This document shows positions 1-7,153 of a DNA stretch of 33,779 nucleotides, in pieces. Where the stretch lies: contig JASHPY010000010.1 in assembly GCA_030037855.1 (NCBI GenBank), positions 1 to 33,779 on the forward strand. The letters are read 5' to 3'. The notes under the pieces were generated by a model. It was not told the origin of the DNA, did no database searches, and saw only the letters and a program-made list of their open reading frames with translations. This DNA is from Thermoplasmata archaeon (GTDB lineage Archaea > Thermoplasmatota > Thermoplasmata > Lutacidiplasmatales > UBA184). Position numbers and translations under genes: made by a program. Numbering within the stretch: position 1 is the first letter of the stretch; the number at the start of each line of letters is the position of its first letter.

Positions 1-204
1 GCGGTCTGGGAGACGATCGCCGAGAAGAAGTTCGTCACCTACGACCTCGCGCTGCCGGGCTACACGCTGACGCCGGTGCCGCCGTCGACCTGCTCCGCCA
101 TGGCGGCCGAGATCGCCCGCAAGGTGCCGCTCGTCGACCTCGATACTCCGCTTCCGAAGCCCCGACCGGCGGGCGTCGGTACCGACCCCCACCTCGAGAA
201 CTGA
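1..204 (+). CDS. C-terminal fragment, isocitrate/isopropylmalate dehydrogenase-like
   Basis: An open frame runs from base 1 to a TGA at 202-204, giving about 67 residues of a protein whose N-terminus lies outside the window. The segment AVWETIAEKKFVTYDLA resembles the C-terminal helix region of the NAD(P)-dependent isocitrate/isopropylmalate dehydrogenase family, where a 'T-Y-D-L' motif precedes the last helices. If this is right, the enzyme oxidises isocitrate to 2-oxoglutarate. An aconitase, the preceding TCA step, sits 22 kb away in this window. The tail is proline-rich. The catalytic residues are outside the window, so the family call rests on a short match and other oxidoreductases cannot be excluded. 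Confidence 0.5.
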   Translation, partial: AVWETIAEKKFVTYDLALPGYTLTPVPPSTCSAMAAEIARKVPLVDLDTPLPKPRPAGVGTDPHLEN

Positions 205-266
205 CCGGCGTCCACGAGCGCACCTTTAAGCCACTCGGGACGCCCTTCTCTCCCGAGGGAGCCGGG

Positions 267-830
267 TTGTCGACTCCGAGAGCGATCCGCATCCCTCGGG
301 CGGGTTCCTCTCCCGCTACCGGCCCCGGGCCGACCGCCGAGGGCACGGAGCGTCCGGCCGCGGCCGCTTCGACGCCCAAGGTCGACCGACGCTACAACCA
401 GGCGGCGCTCGAACGCGCCCGCCGGCTGCTGGTCATCTATCTCGGGACCCTGATCGCGCTGTACGTCGCGTTCCTGGTGCTCGACCGCTCGGCCCCGGGC
501 GGAACGAGCGCGACGGCGGGCACGGGCCTACTCTACTTCAGCGGGATCGCCGCCGTCCTCGGTGTCGGCGGCATCTGGATCGCGCTCTCCCCCGCGCCCC
601 GCGCGATCGAGGTGAGCTCGACCTCCGTGGTCGTCGTGAGCGCGTGGGGCCGTCGGCACAAGTTTCCCCCGCTCGACGAGATCCGGGCGATCGTCGTCCG
701 GCGATTCCCGCGGAGCATCCTCGCGAGCCGAACGGTCGAGGTCGTCGAGGTCACCGATTCCGAGGGACGTCGCCGCACCTACCAGGTCGAGGAAGGGCTG
801 TTGCCGACCGACCGCCCACGGGGCCGATAG
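267..830 (+). CDS. Small two-TM membrane protein with PH-like C-terminal domain
   Basis: The 187-aa protein starts at a TTG just after a purine-rich GAGGGAG stretch. A TTTAAG box lies about 40 nt upstream. Residues ~1-50 are a proline/alanine-rich, probably cytoplasmic tail. Two hydrophobic segments follow (around LLVIYLGTLIALYVAFLVL and GLLYFSGIAAVLGVGGIWIAL). The rest is a beta-rich soluble region of about 80 residues (AIEVSSTSVVVVSAWGRRHK...). The arrangement of two TM helices followed by a beta-rich domain recalls the bacterial/archaeal membrane-anchored PH (DUF304-like) proteins, but I cannot assign a function. It faces the following minus-strand gene tail to tail with 7 bp between stops. 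Confidence 0.6.
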   Translation: MSTPRAIRIPRAGSSPATGPGPTAEGTERPAAAASTPKVDRRYNQAALERARRLLVIYLGTLIALYVAFLVLDRSAPGGTSATAGTGLLYFSGIAAVLGVGGIWIALSPAPRAIEVSSTSVVVVSAWGRRHKFPPLDEIRAIVVRRFPRSILASRTVEVVEVTDSEGRRRTYQVEEGLLPTDRPRGR

Positions 831-837
831 CAAGGAG

Positions 838-1203
838 TCACTCGAGCAGGTCTTCGAGCTCGCTCGCGACCAGCGTGAGGAGCTGATCGAGCGCGCGGTT
901 TTTGAGCTCGGTGATCTGGCCGGCGTCCGTCTCCATCCGTGCGAGGAACTCATCCCCGTCGCGCACGAACGAGAGCGAGAGGACGTGGACGCGACCGTCC
1001 GCTCGGCGGACGACCGGCGTCGGGACCGAGGCCCCGGCCGTCGACGCGGCCCCCGCTTTTGCCGTCTTGGGCGGCTTCGCGGCCGGGCGCGAGGGCGCCT
1101 TCGGGGCGGGCCGGGCGGGCGGTTTCGCCGGAGGTTTCCGCGCGGGCGCGGACCGTCGAGCCGCCGGTTTCGCCTTCGGCTTCTGACGGCGACTGGAAGG
1201 CAT
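838..1203 (-). CDS. Small basic-tailed protein, unknown function
   Basis: This 121-aa protein has an N-terminal tail of about 60 residues made almost entirely of lysine, arginine, proline and alanine (repeats such as KPPAKPPARPAPK). A compact domain of about 55 residues follows (RVHVLSLSFVRDGDEFLARMETDAGQITELKNRALDQLLTLVASELEDLLE) and ends in acidic helices. The tail looks like a nucleic-acid-binding or histone-H1-like tail. The C-terminal domain matches nothing I recognise. The ATG at 1203 is supported by a CATAAATAGG promoter about 40 nt upstream on the same strand. Its opposite-strand shadow frames are long because of the GC content, but only this frame has a promoter and a sensible domain structure. 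Confidence 0.6.
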   Translation of the reverse strand: MPSSRRQKPKAKPAARRSAPARKPPAKPPARPAPKAPSRPAAKPPKTAKAGAASTAGASVPTPVVRRADGRVHVLSLSFVRDGDEFLARMETDAGQITELKNRALDQLLTLVASELEDLLE

Positions 1204-1238
1204 TCGACGGCGCCTCGAAGCGGCCGCACCAAGCCCCC

Positions 1239-1248
1239 CTATTTATGG
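1239..1248 (-). promoter_or_regulatory. TATA-like promoter of the basic-tailed protein
   Basis: On the minus strand the sequence reads CCCATAAATA, an archaeal TATA box in otherwise GC-rich DNA. It is centred about 40 nt before the ATG at 1203, so a 5' leader of about 15 nt is expected. Confidence 0.55.
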
Positions 1249-1300
1249 GTTCGGTCGCCGAAATCGCGCGATCGGCGGTGACCGCCGCTCGGGGCCAACA

Positions 1301-1308
1301 CCTATAGG
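1301..1308 (+). promoter_or_regulatory. TATA-like promoter of the GT-C membrane protein
   Basis: CCTATAGG is centred about 29 nt before the ATG at 1334, the spacing expected for a leaderless archaeal transcript. It is divergent from the promoter at 1239-1248. Confidence 0.55.
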
Positions 1309-1333
1309 CAGACCCCCGGTTCTCGAGACTCCG

Positions 1334-3169
1334 ATGAGCTCGGCGACGCCGGCGGGCGACCGTCGGCCGGCGAACGCGGTTCCGCTCGGCTCCGTCCGAC
1401 CCGAGACCGTCCTGTTTCTCGTCGGTCTCGCGCTCCTCCTCGTCTTCGTCGCGCTCGAGCCTTATCTCTCCTACGCGGTCTTCGGCTCGGACTCCGGCGA
1501 GTACTACGCGCTCACCTCGAGCCTTCTCACCACCGGGCACGTCCCGCTCGGCGCGGCGTACGGTGGCTGGGGCACCGCCTATCCCGACTTTCCGGGGATC
1601 TTCCTGCTCGCGGGGGCCGGCGCGGGAGCGCTCGGTCTCAACGCGTTCACCGCGCTCACGGTGATCATCCCGGTCGTTGCCGTGCTCTCGGTGTTCCCGC
1701 TCTTCCTCCTCTTCCGCCGCCTCTACCCGAACGACTCGGTCGCGCTCCTCGGAGCGGCGATCGCGTCCCTCGCGATGCCCCGGCTGTTCTCGATCGCGCA
1801 CCCGGCGCCGCTCGCGCTCGGCGACTTCCTCGGGGTCGCCGCGCTCTGGATGTTCCTCGAGAGCCGACGGGACGCCCGCTGGTTCCTCCCGCTGACGCTC
1901 ACCTCGGGGGCGCTGATCGTCACGCACCACCTTTCGACCTACTTCTTCGCGGTCGGGGCCCTCGGCAGCCTGCTGTTCCTCGAACTCTGGCGTCCCGGTC
2001 TCTGGAGCCGGCGATTTCCGGCGCGCGAGCTCGGCTTCCTCGGTGCGTTCGTCGTGGGCACGCTGCTCTTCTGGTTCGTCGGCACCACCTCGTTCGTCTC
2101 GAAGGTGATCCTCGCCGCGCTGCCCGCCGCGCTCGCGACCGCCCCGGTCGCGTTCGCGCTCCTCGCGGTGCTCGGGCTCGGCGCGGTCGGGCTCTCGACC
2201 CTCCTCATTTTCTGGCGCCGGCGGCTCGGCCCCCCGCGGCGCGCCTGGGTCCGGCTCCCGTCGGACCGGAGCGTGCTCCGCGACTTCGTGCTCATCCTCG
2301 TCGGCGTGTTCGGTGGCATCGCGCTGCTCCTCGTGGTCGCGCTGCCCGGCACGACGCAGAAGACCAGCGCGAGCGCGATCCTCTGGTTCGCCCCGGTGCT
2401 CGTGCTCGTGCTGTTCGCGAGCGGGAGTCGGCGTGCGCTCACGACCGCGCGACTCGGTCCGTTCGGCGTCACGTGGCTCGGCGCGCTCTCGCTCACGGCC
2501 GTGATCGCGCTCGGCGCGGGCGTCCTGCCGAGCTCGCCCCTCAGCGGGTACGCGGCGGCGATCCCGGCCTCCCGCTTCGCGGAGTACCTGTTCATCCCCC
2601 TCGGACTCCTGATCGCGGTCGGCCTCGCGCGCCTCGTCACGCGGGTCGGCGACCGATCGGGCCATCGCGCGTTCCTCGCCGCGAGCCTCGGGGTCGTCGT
2701 GCTGCTGGCCGCGAACGCGGCGATCGTGTATCCGCCGCAGGCCGACCTCGGGGGGTTCGAGGAGGGCCTCACGCACGGGGACGCCGGCATCTGGCTCTGG
2801 ATCGGCCTCGCCGAGCCCCGGTCCGCGGTCGTCGCGAGCGACCATCGACTGAGCTCGATGATCTTCGGCTTTGACGGGAACCCCGCCACGTGGGACCAGA
2901 CCCCGGCGCTGTTCACCGGCTCGAACTGGACGAGCGCGGCCGCCGAGTTACGCGCCTCCGACGCGCCGCTCGCACCCGCCCGACCGGTCGACCTCGTGGC
3001 CGTCGACTCCGTGATGTACGGCGGGGTCGCGCTGAACCCGTCCGCCGCCGCGATCCCGCTGAGCGAGGAAGCGATCGGCTGGTTCGGCGGCCTGCCGTTC
3101 GTCCTGCTCTACGAGAACGGATTGAACGTCGTCTACCTCGTCGACGCGACGTACCTTCCGCCGGGATAG
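1334..3169 (+). CDS. Polytopic membrane glycosyltransferase-like protein (GT-C type)
   Basis: The 611-aa protein has about a dozen hydrophobic segments between residues ~28 and ~460 and an extracytoplasmic C-terminal region of about 150 residues. After the first TM helix there is an acidic loop, FGSDSGEYYALT, in the place where GT-C enzymes (STT3, PMT, ArnT) carry their catalytic acidic motif. Later features typical of archaeal members are the THHLST segment and the C-terminal VVASDHRLSSMIFGFDG...TWDQ region. Such proteins use lipid-linked sugars to glycosylate proteins or lipids at the outer face. The acceptor cannot be read from sequence. The start is fixed by the TATA box 29 nt upstream. 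The 3' end overlaps the convergent mptE gene by 37 bp. Confidence 0.65.
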   Translation: MSSATPAGDRRPANAVPLGSVRPETVLFLVGLALLLVFVALEPYLSYAVFGSDSGEYYALTSSLLTTGHVPLGAAYGGWGTAYPDFPGIFLLAGAGAGALGLNAFTALTVIIPVVAVLSVFPLFLLFRRLYPNDSVALLGAAIASLAMPRLFSIAHPAPLALGDFLGVAALWMFLESRRDARWFLPLTLTSGALIVTHHLSTYFFAVGALGSLLFLELWRPGLWSRRFPARELGFLGAFVVGTLLFWFVGTTSFVSKVILAALPAALATAPVAFALLAVLGLGAVGLSTLLIFWRRRLGPPRRAWVRLPSDRSVLRDFVLILVGVFGGIALLLVVALPGTTQKTSASAILWFAPVLVLVLFASGSRRALTTARLGPFGVTWLGALSLTAVIALGAGVLPSSPLSGYAAAIPASRFAEYLFIPLGLLIAVGLARLVTRVGDRSGHRAFLAASLGVVVLLAANAAIVYPPQADLGGFEEGLTHGDAGIWLWIGLAEPRSAVVASDHRLSSMIFGFDGNPATWDQTPALFTGSNWTSAAAELRASDAPLAPARPVDLVAVDSVMYGGVALNPSAAAIPLSEEAIGWFGGLPFVLLYENGLNVVYLVDATYLPPG

Positions 3170-3876
3170 GGCGCGACGGAACCGTCGCGTCGCCACAGCT
3201 CGATCGGGCACCGTCCGACGGCGGCGAGTTCGCCGATCAGCCGTTCCGCCCAGGCGAGCTTCGCGAGCTTGCGCTGGCGGGCGACGGGGTCGGCGTCCTC
3301 GGCCGCGCGGAAGTCGAACCCCCACAGCCGGATCCGCCGGGCTCCGACGTGCTCGGCTAAGAAGACGGCCCGGTCGCCGTCCGTGAATCCCCCGACGTCG
3401 ACGAGCGCCCCGCGCGGGGGCCCGGCCCACGACCCCGCGAGCTCGGAAGGGAACTGGGGGACCCACTCCTCGATCGCCGATAGGTTGTCGCCGTGCGCGT
3501 GGACGACCACGAGAGCTCCGCGACGGTTCGCGCCGACCTCGGTCGCGAGCGGACCGTCGAGGTCGGTCGTGACGACCGCCGGTACGATCCCCGCATCGAG
3601 GCACGTCGCCGCGGCCCCGTCCGCGGCGACCACCGCGGGGGCCGGCCGCTCCGCCGAGAGCCGCCAGAGGGGGGGAGGTCCGGCGCCGGGGGCGAGCCCG
3701 ACCACCACGACGTCCCGCCCCGAGAGCCGCCGGCCGACCCGGTCGAGCGGGGCGACGCGCGCGGCGGGGGAGAGGAGCTCCTCCAGGCGAGCCGCCGACC
3801 GCACTTCCCGTTCGAAGGGAAAGCCGAAGTCGCGGGCGATCGCCTCGTACCGTGGAGCCCACGTCGGGTACTCCAT
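3133..3876 (-). CDS. mptE: 6-hydroxymethyl-7,8-dihydropterin pyrophosphokinase (MptE)
   Basis: This 247-aa protein belongs to the archaeal MptE family (COG1634, DUF115-like). The enzyme transfers pyrophosphate from ATP to 6-hydroxymethyl-7,8-dihydropterin on the way to tetrahydromethanopterin or folate. Characteristic segments are the VVAADGAAATCL stretch, VVTTDLDGP, VVVHAHGDN and GGFTDGDRAVFLAEH followed by RIRLWGFDF, in the expected order. Length is normal for the family (about 220-250 aa). It starts at an ATG 29 nt after a TTATAA element shared with the divergent ftsZ. No other pterin genes are visible nearby. The 3' end overlaps the convergent membrane protein gene. Confidence 0.9.
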   Translation of the reverse strand: MEYPTWAPRYEAIARDFGFPFEREVRSAARLEELLSPAARVAPLDRVGRRLSGRDVVVVGLAPGAGPPPLWRLSAERPAPAVVAADGAAATCLDAGIVPAVVTTDLDGPLATEVGANRRGALVVVHAHGDNLSAIEEWVPQFPSELAGSWAGPPRGALVDVGGFTDGDRAVFLAEHVGARRIRLWGFDFRAAEDADPVARQRKLAKLAWAERLIGELAAVGRCPIELWRRDGSVAPYPGGRYVASTR

Positions 3877-3901
3877 TTCGGGCCGAGAACTCGACCGACG
3901 C

Positions 3902-3909
3902 CTTATAAT
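3902..3909. promoter_or_regulatory. Shared palindromic TATA element between mptE and ftsZ
   Basis: CTTATAAT contains the self-complementary hexamer TTATAA. It lies 29 nt before the mptE ATG on the minus strand (leaderless spacing) and about 40 nt before ftsZ on the plus strand, so one box may serve both genes or position two divergent initiation complexes. Confidence 0.5.
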
Positions 3910-3947
3910 CTGGACGCTGCTCTTCCGCCGATAGGGTTACCGCCGTG

Positions 3948-5072
3948 ATGCGACCGTTGGCTCAAGAGATCCTCTCCCACCTGCCGGGCGATTCGAAGCG
4001 TGGCTCCGAAGCGGCGCCGCCTCCCCAGAACGACGACGCGGAGCTCGAGGCGGTCCTCGCGTCCCTCAAGACGAACATCAAGGTCGTCGGGTGCGGGGGC
4101 GGCGGGTGCAACACGATCAACCGTCTCGCGGAGGAGGGGCTCGGCGGGGCCGACATGGTCGCCTGCAACACCGACGCGCAGCACCTGCTCGCGATCCACT
4201 CCCCGAAGAAGATCCTGCTCGGACGACGGCTGACCCGCGGGCTCGGCGCCGGCGCGCTTCCGCAGGTCGGCGAGCAGGCCGCGAAGGAGGCCGAGGACGA
4301 GATCAAGAAGTCGCTCGCGAACTCCGACATGGTGTTCATCACGCTCGGCCTGGGCGGTGGGACCGGGACCGGGTCCGCTCCCGTGGTCGCGCAGTGCGCG
4401 AAGGACGCGAACGGGGGCAACCCGCTCACGATCGCGGTGTGCACGTTGCCGTTCGCCTCCGAGGGACTCGTACGGGCCGAGAACGCGATGTGGGGCCTCG
4501 AGCGCCTCCGGGCCTCGATCGACACGGTCATCACGATCCCGAACGACCGATTGCTCGAGCTCGTCCCTCGCCTCCCGATCCAGACCGCGTTCAAGGTCGC
4601 GGATTCCGTGCTCGCGCGGGCGATCCGCGGGATCACCGAGATCATCACGCGGCCGGGCCTCGTGAACCTCGACTTCAACGACCTCCGCACGATCATGAAG
4701 GGCGGGGGCGTCGCGCTGATCGGGATCGGCGAGTCCGAAAGCGAGAACCGCGCCGAGGACGCGGTGCTCGAGGCGATCAACTCCCCGCTGCTCCGGGTCG
4801 ACATCGCGGGGGCGTCCGGCGCGCTCATCAACGTCACCGGCGGGCCGGACATGACCGTGAGCGAGGCGCAGAAGGCGGCGGAGGTCGTCCAGAAGGCGAT
4901 CAGCCCGACCGCGCGCATCATCTGGGGCGCGGCGGTCGACCCGACGATGCAGAGCACGATCCGCGTGATGCTGGTGGTGACCGGAGTTAAATCCCCCCAG
5001 ATTTTCGGTGGGGCGCCGACGGGGTCAGGTCCCGGCAAGAGGTCGGGACCGGACCTTGACGTCGTGCACTAG
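3948..5072 (+). CDS. ftsZ: Cell division protein FtsZ
   Basis: This 374-aa tubulin-family GTPase polymerises at mid-cell to form the division ring. Visible motifs are the nucleotide-binding loop [15 protein letters not shown] (residues ~47-61), the tubulin signature [12 protein letters not shown], the PNDRLL segment and the T7 loop [15 protein letters not shown] that completes the neighbouring subunit's GTPase site. The C-terminal linker is short and glycine-rich and ends DLDVVH, like the small conserved tail of archaeal FtsZ1. Start: GTG at 3945 is immediately followed by ATG at 3948, and I prefer the ATG. The roughly 40-residue N-terminal extension before the GTPase domain is normal for archaeal FtsZ. 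It lies directly upstream of secE (8 bp apart), an arrangement common in euryarchaea. Confidence 0.96.
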   Translation: MRPLAQEILSHLPGDSKRGSEAAPPPQNDDAELEAVLASLKTNIKVVGCGGGGCNTINRLAEEGLGGADMVACNTDAQHLLAIHSPKKILLGRRLTRGLGAGALPQVGEQAAKEAEDEIKKSLANSDMVFITLGLGGGTGTGSAPVVAQCAKDANGGNPLTIAVCTLPFASEGLVRAENAMWGLERLRASIDTVITIPNDRLLELVPRLPIQTAFKVADSVLARAIRGITEIITRPGLVNLDFNDLRTIMKGGGVALIGIGESESENRAEDAVLEAINSPLLRVDIAGASGALINVTGGPDMTVSEAQKAAEVVQKAISPTARIIWGAAVDPTMQSTIRVMLVVTGVKSPQIFGGAPTGSGPGKRSGPDLDVVH

Positions 5073-5080
5073 GGTCCCCG

Positions 5081-5323
5081 ATGGCATTCCTCGACCGCGC
5101 ACGACGCGCCCAGGACAACTTCGACGGACGTCTCCGGACGTTCGGCCACGGCAAGTACGGCCGGATCCTCCGAATGGCGCGGCGGCCGACCCAGGAGGAG
5201 TACGTCAAGGTCCTCGAGGTGACCGCGCTCGGCGCGGTGCTGATCGGCCTCACGGGGTTCGGGATCTACATCTTCTTCACTCAGGCGGGACCGTGGCTGT
5301 GGACCAGCCTCTCGGGCCTCTAG
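5081..5323 (+). CDS. secE: Preprotein translocase subunit SecE (Sec61 gamma)
   Basis: This 80-aa protein has an amphipathic N-terminal helix, the RRPTQEEYVKVLEVTALGAVLIGLTGFGIYIFF segment typical of archaeal SecE/Sec61-gamma, and a single C-terminal TM helix. It clamps the SecY channel in the membrane. It lies between ftsZ and spt5, the classic euryarchaeal order, and is probably co-transcribed with both: 8 bp follows the ftsZ stop and 31 bp precedes spt5. Confidence 0.92.
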   Translation: MAFLDRARRAQDNFDGRLRTFGHGKYGRILRMARRPTQEEYVKVLEVTALGAVLIGLTGFGIYIFFTQAGPWLWTSLSGL

Positions 5324-5354
5324 GCCGTCCGCGGGCGCGAGGGGAAGGGGAGCC

Positions 5355-6350
5355 ATGACCGCGAACGAGGACGAAGGCATCGGTCTCCTCTCCGGCACGC
5401 CGCCCGTGGTCGCGGAGAAGAAGGGCGAGCCCGCCCCGGTTCCGGCCGTCGCCGCGCCGGCCCCCGTGGTCGCTCCGCCCGCCCCGAAGCCCCAGGTCTC
5501 GACGATGCTCACCCTCAAGGCGGTCGAGGAGGCGCCCCGCGAGGTCACGGCCGGCACCGTCACGACCCTCTCCGCGGTGCTGACGAACAAGTCGGCGGAG
5601 TCGCTCACGGTCCCGGTCGGGATCGAGGTCGCGTACACCTCCACCTACCCCGGTGAGGGCGCGGAATGGCCGGCCCGATGGACGCCCCCCGGGAAGCGGA
5701 CGTCGACCGAGCTGTTCGCGCGCAAGATCACGGTCCCGATCACGATCCTTCCCGGCGCCGGCGTGCCGCTCTCGTTCGAGATCACGGCACCGGTCGGGGT
5801 CCGTTACGGCGACCGGGTCGAGGTCCGGCTCTCGGTCTCGGACCCGGACGGGAGCCCGGTGCTCCGGCTCACGCTCGCGTCGGTCGCGCGTCAGGCGGTC
5901 CTCGCGATCAAGACGTCGCGCGGCTACGAGCGCGAGGTCGCGGACACGCTGCTCGCCCGCGCGGACGAGAAGGCGGATGTCGTCTTCGCGCTCCTCGTGC
6001 CGTCCTCGCTCCGCGGCTACGTGTTCGCGGAGGGGATGAGCTTCGAGGGCGTCCGCGAGATGCTGAAGGGGATCCGGAAGGCCCGCGGCCTCGTGGACGG
6101 CGAGACGACCTTGAAGGAGGTCGAGCCGCTCCTCGTCCCGAAGATCACGGTCGAAGGGTTCGTCGAGGGCGCCATCGTCGAGCTTATCTCGGGACCGTTC
6201 AAGGGCGAGAAGGCCCGCGTGAAGAAGATCGACCAGGCGAAGGAGGAGATCACGGTGGAGCTCATCGAGGCCGTCGTTCCGATCCCGGTCACGGTGCGGG
6301 GCGACCACGTCCGCATGCTCGAGAAGGGAGGCGGCAAGAGTGGCGGATGA
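5355..6350 (+). CDS. spt5: Transcription elongation factor Spt5 with large N-terminal extension
   Basis: Residues ~180-265 form an NGN domain (AVLAIKTSRGYEREVADTLLARADE...FALLVPSSLRGYVFAEG). Residues ~270-325 form a KOW domain (GAIVELISGPFKGEKARVKKID...VTVRGDHVRML). With Spt4 (not in this window) this factor binds the RNA polymerase clamp and increases processivity. At 331 aa it is about twice the usual ~150-aa archaeal Spt5. The extra ~175 residues are a Pro/Ala-rich linker followed by a beta-sandwich-like region (EVTAGTVTTLSAVLTNKSAESLTVPVGIEVAY...GVPLSFEITAPVGVRYGDRVEVRLSVSDPDG). Start ATG 5355 follows a GGGGAAGGGGAG ribosome-binding stretch. The gene overlaps rpl11 by 11 bp. Confidence 0.9.
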   Translation: MTANEDEGIGLLSGTPPVVAEKKGEPAPVPAVAAPAPVVAPPAPKPQVSTMLTLKAVEEAPREVTAGTVTTLSAVLTNKSAESLTVPVGIEVAYTSTYPGEGAEWPARWTPPGKRTSTELFARKITVPITILPGAGVPLSFEITAPVGVRYGDRVEVRLSVSDPDGSPVLRLTLASVARQAVLAIKTSRGYEREVADTLLARADEKADVVFALLVPSSLRGYVFAEGMSFEGVREMLKGIRKARGLVDGETTLKEVEPLLVPKITVEGFVEGAIVELISGPFKGEKARVKKIDQAKEEITVELIEAVVPIPVTVRGDHVRMLEKGGGKSGG

Positions 6351-6807
6351 GGTGAGCGTCCTCGTCGAGGGCGGGAAGGCCGCGGCGGGGGCCACGCTCG
6401 GCTCGGCGCTCGGCCCGCTCGGCGTCAACGTCGGTCAGGTCGTCGCTCAGATCAACGCGGAGACCAAGCAGTTCGCGGGGATGCGCGTCCCCGTCGTCAT
6501 CAAGGTCAACCCGTCGAACCGGACGTTCACGCTCGTCGTCGGCCGGCCTCCGGTCGCCGCGCTCCTGTTGAAGGAGGCGGGGAAGGAGAAGGGGTCGGGG
6601 AAGCCGAACTCGGAGGTGATCGGGGACGTCTCGCTCGACGCCGTCCGCCGGATCGCGACCGCGAAGGGCGAGGACCTGGAGGGCCGGTCGGTGGAGGAGC
6701 AGATGAACCAGGTGATCGGCACTTGCGTGTCGCTCGGTCTCACGGTCGGCGGGGAGGACCCGCGGGCGGTGCTGAAGGCCCGGGTCGCCGCCCGGGGCGC
6801 GCGATGA
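6340..6807 (+). CDS. rpl11: Large ribosomal subunit protein uL11
   Basis: This 155-aa protein has the uL11 N-domain (ATLGSALGPLGVNVGQVVAQINAETKQFAGMRVPVVIKV) and the RNA-binding C-domain (VIGDVSLDAVRRIATAKGEDLEGRSVEEQMNQVIGTCVSLGLTV), which binds the GTPase-associated centre of 23S rRNA. The start is a GTG at 6340 inside the end of spt5, preceded by GGGAGG, so translational coupling is likely. Its stop overlaps the next gene's ATG (ATGA). In most euryarchaea rpl1 follows. Here it does not. Confidence 0.95.
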   Translation: MADEVSVLVEGGKAAAGATLGSALGPLGVNVGQVVAQINAETKQFAGMRVPVVIKVNPSNRTFTLVVGRPPVAALLLKEAGKEKGSGKPNSEVIGDVSLDAVRRIATAKGEDLEGRSVEEQMNQVIGTCVSLGLTVGGEDPRAVLKARVAARGAR

Positions 6808-7097
6808 TCGGGCCCGGGGGGACGCCGCCGGACCTCGCGAACGCGGAGATCGTCGACTACGAGCCGGTCGGCGGCGACGGGAAGGTCCGTCTCAAGCTGA
6901 AGGACGGGTCGATCGTCGAGATCCGACTCGAGATCATGAACATCCTTCGGGCCGGCAACGACCCGAACACCGGGCTTCCGTCGTACGTCGTCCAGTCGGC
7001 GCCGCTCGTGCGCCTGGTCGAGTGCCCGAAGGAGCTGCGGAAGCCGCCGCTCCGCCCGAGCGCGAAGGACTCGAAGGCCGCGACCGGTTTCGGTTAG
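6804..7097 (+). CDS. Conserved-looking small protein in the spt5-rpl11 operon
   Basis: I chose the ATG at 6804, overlapping the rpl11 stop (ATGA), rather than the longer upstream frame, which lies entirely within rpl11. The 97-aa product begins MIGPGGTPPDLANAEIVDYEPVGGDG. It has a beta-rich core (KVRLKLKDGSIVEIRLEIMNILRAGNDPNTGLPSYVVQSAPLVRLVECPKEL) and a basic tail. I do not recognise it. The alternating charged/hydrophobic strands suggest a small beta-barrel or SH3-like fold. The overlap with rpl11 implies co-translation and possibly a role in transcription or translation (inference). Confidence 0.7.
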   Translation: MIGPGGTPPDLANAEIVDYEPVGGDGKVRLKLKDGSIVEIRLEIMNILRAGNDPNTGLPSYVVQSAPLVRLVECPKELRKPPLRPSAKDSKAATGFG

Positions 7098-7153
7098 CGC
7101 GGTCGACGCGCCGACCCGTTGCTTCTTGAGCTCGCCGGGGGTGGCCCCGCCCG

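Noticed and set aside
950-2845. 631-aa minus-strand ORF rich in Glu/Arg/Asp
   Set aside because: It is a GC-driven shadow of the membrane glycosyltransferase gene. Its composition is low-complexity charged residues with no recognisable domain.
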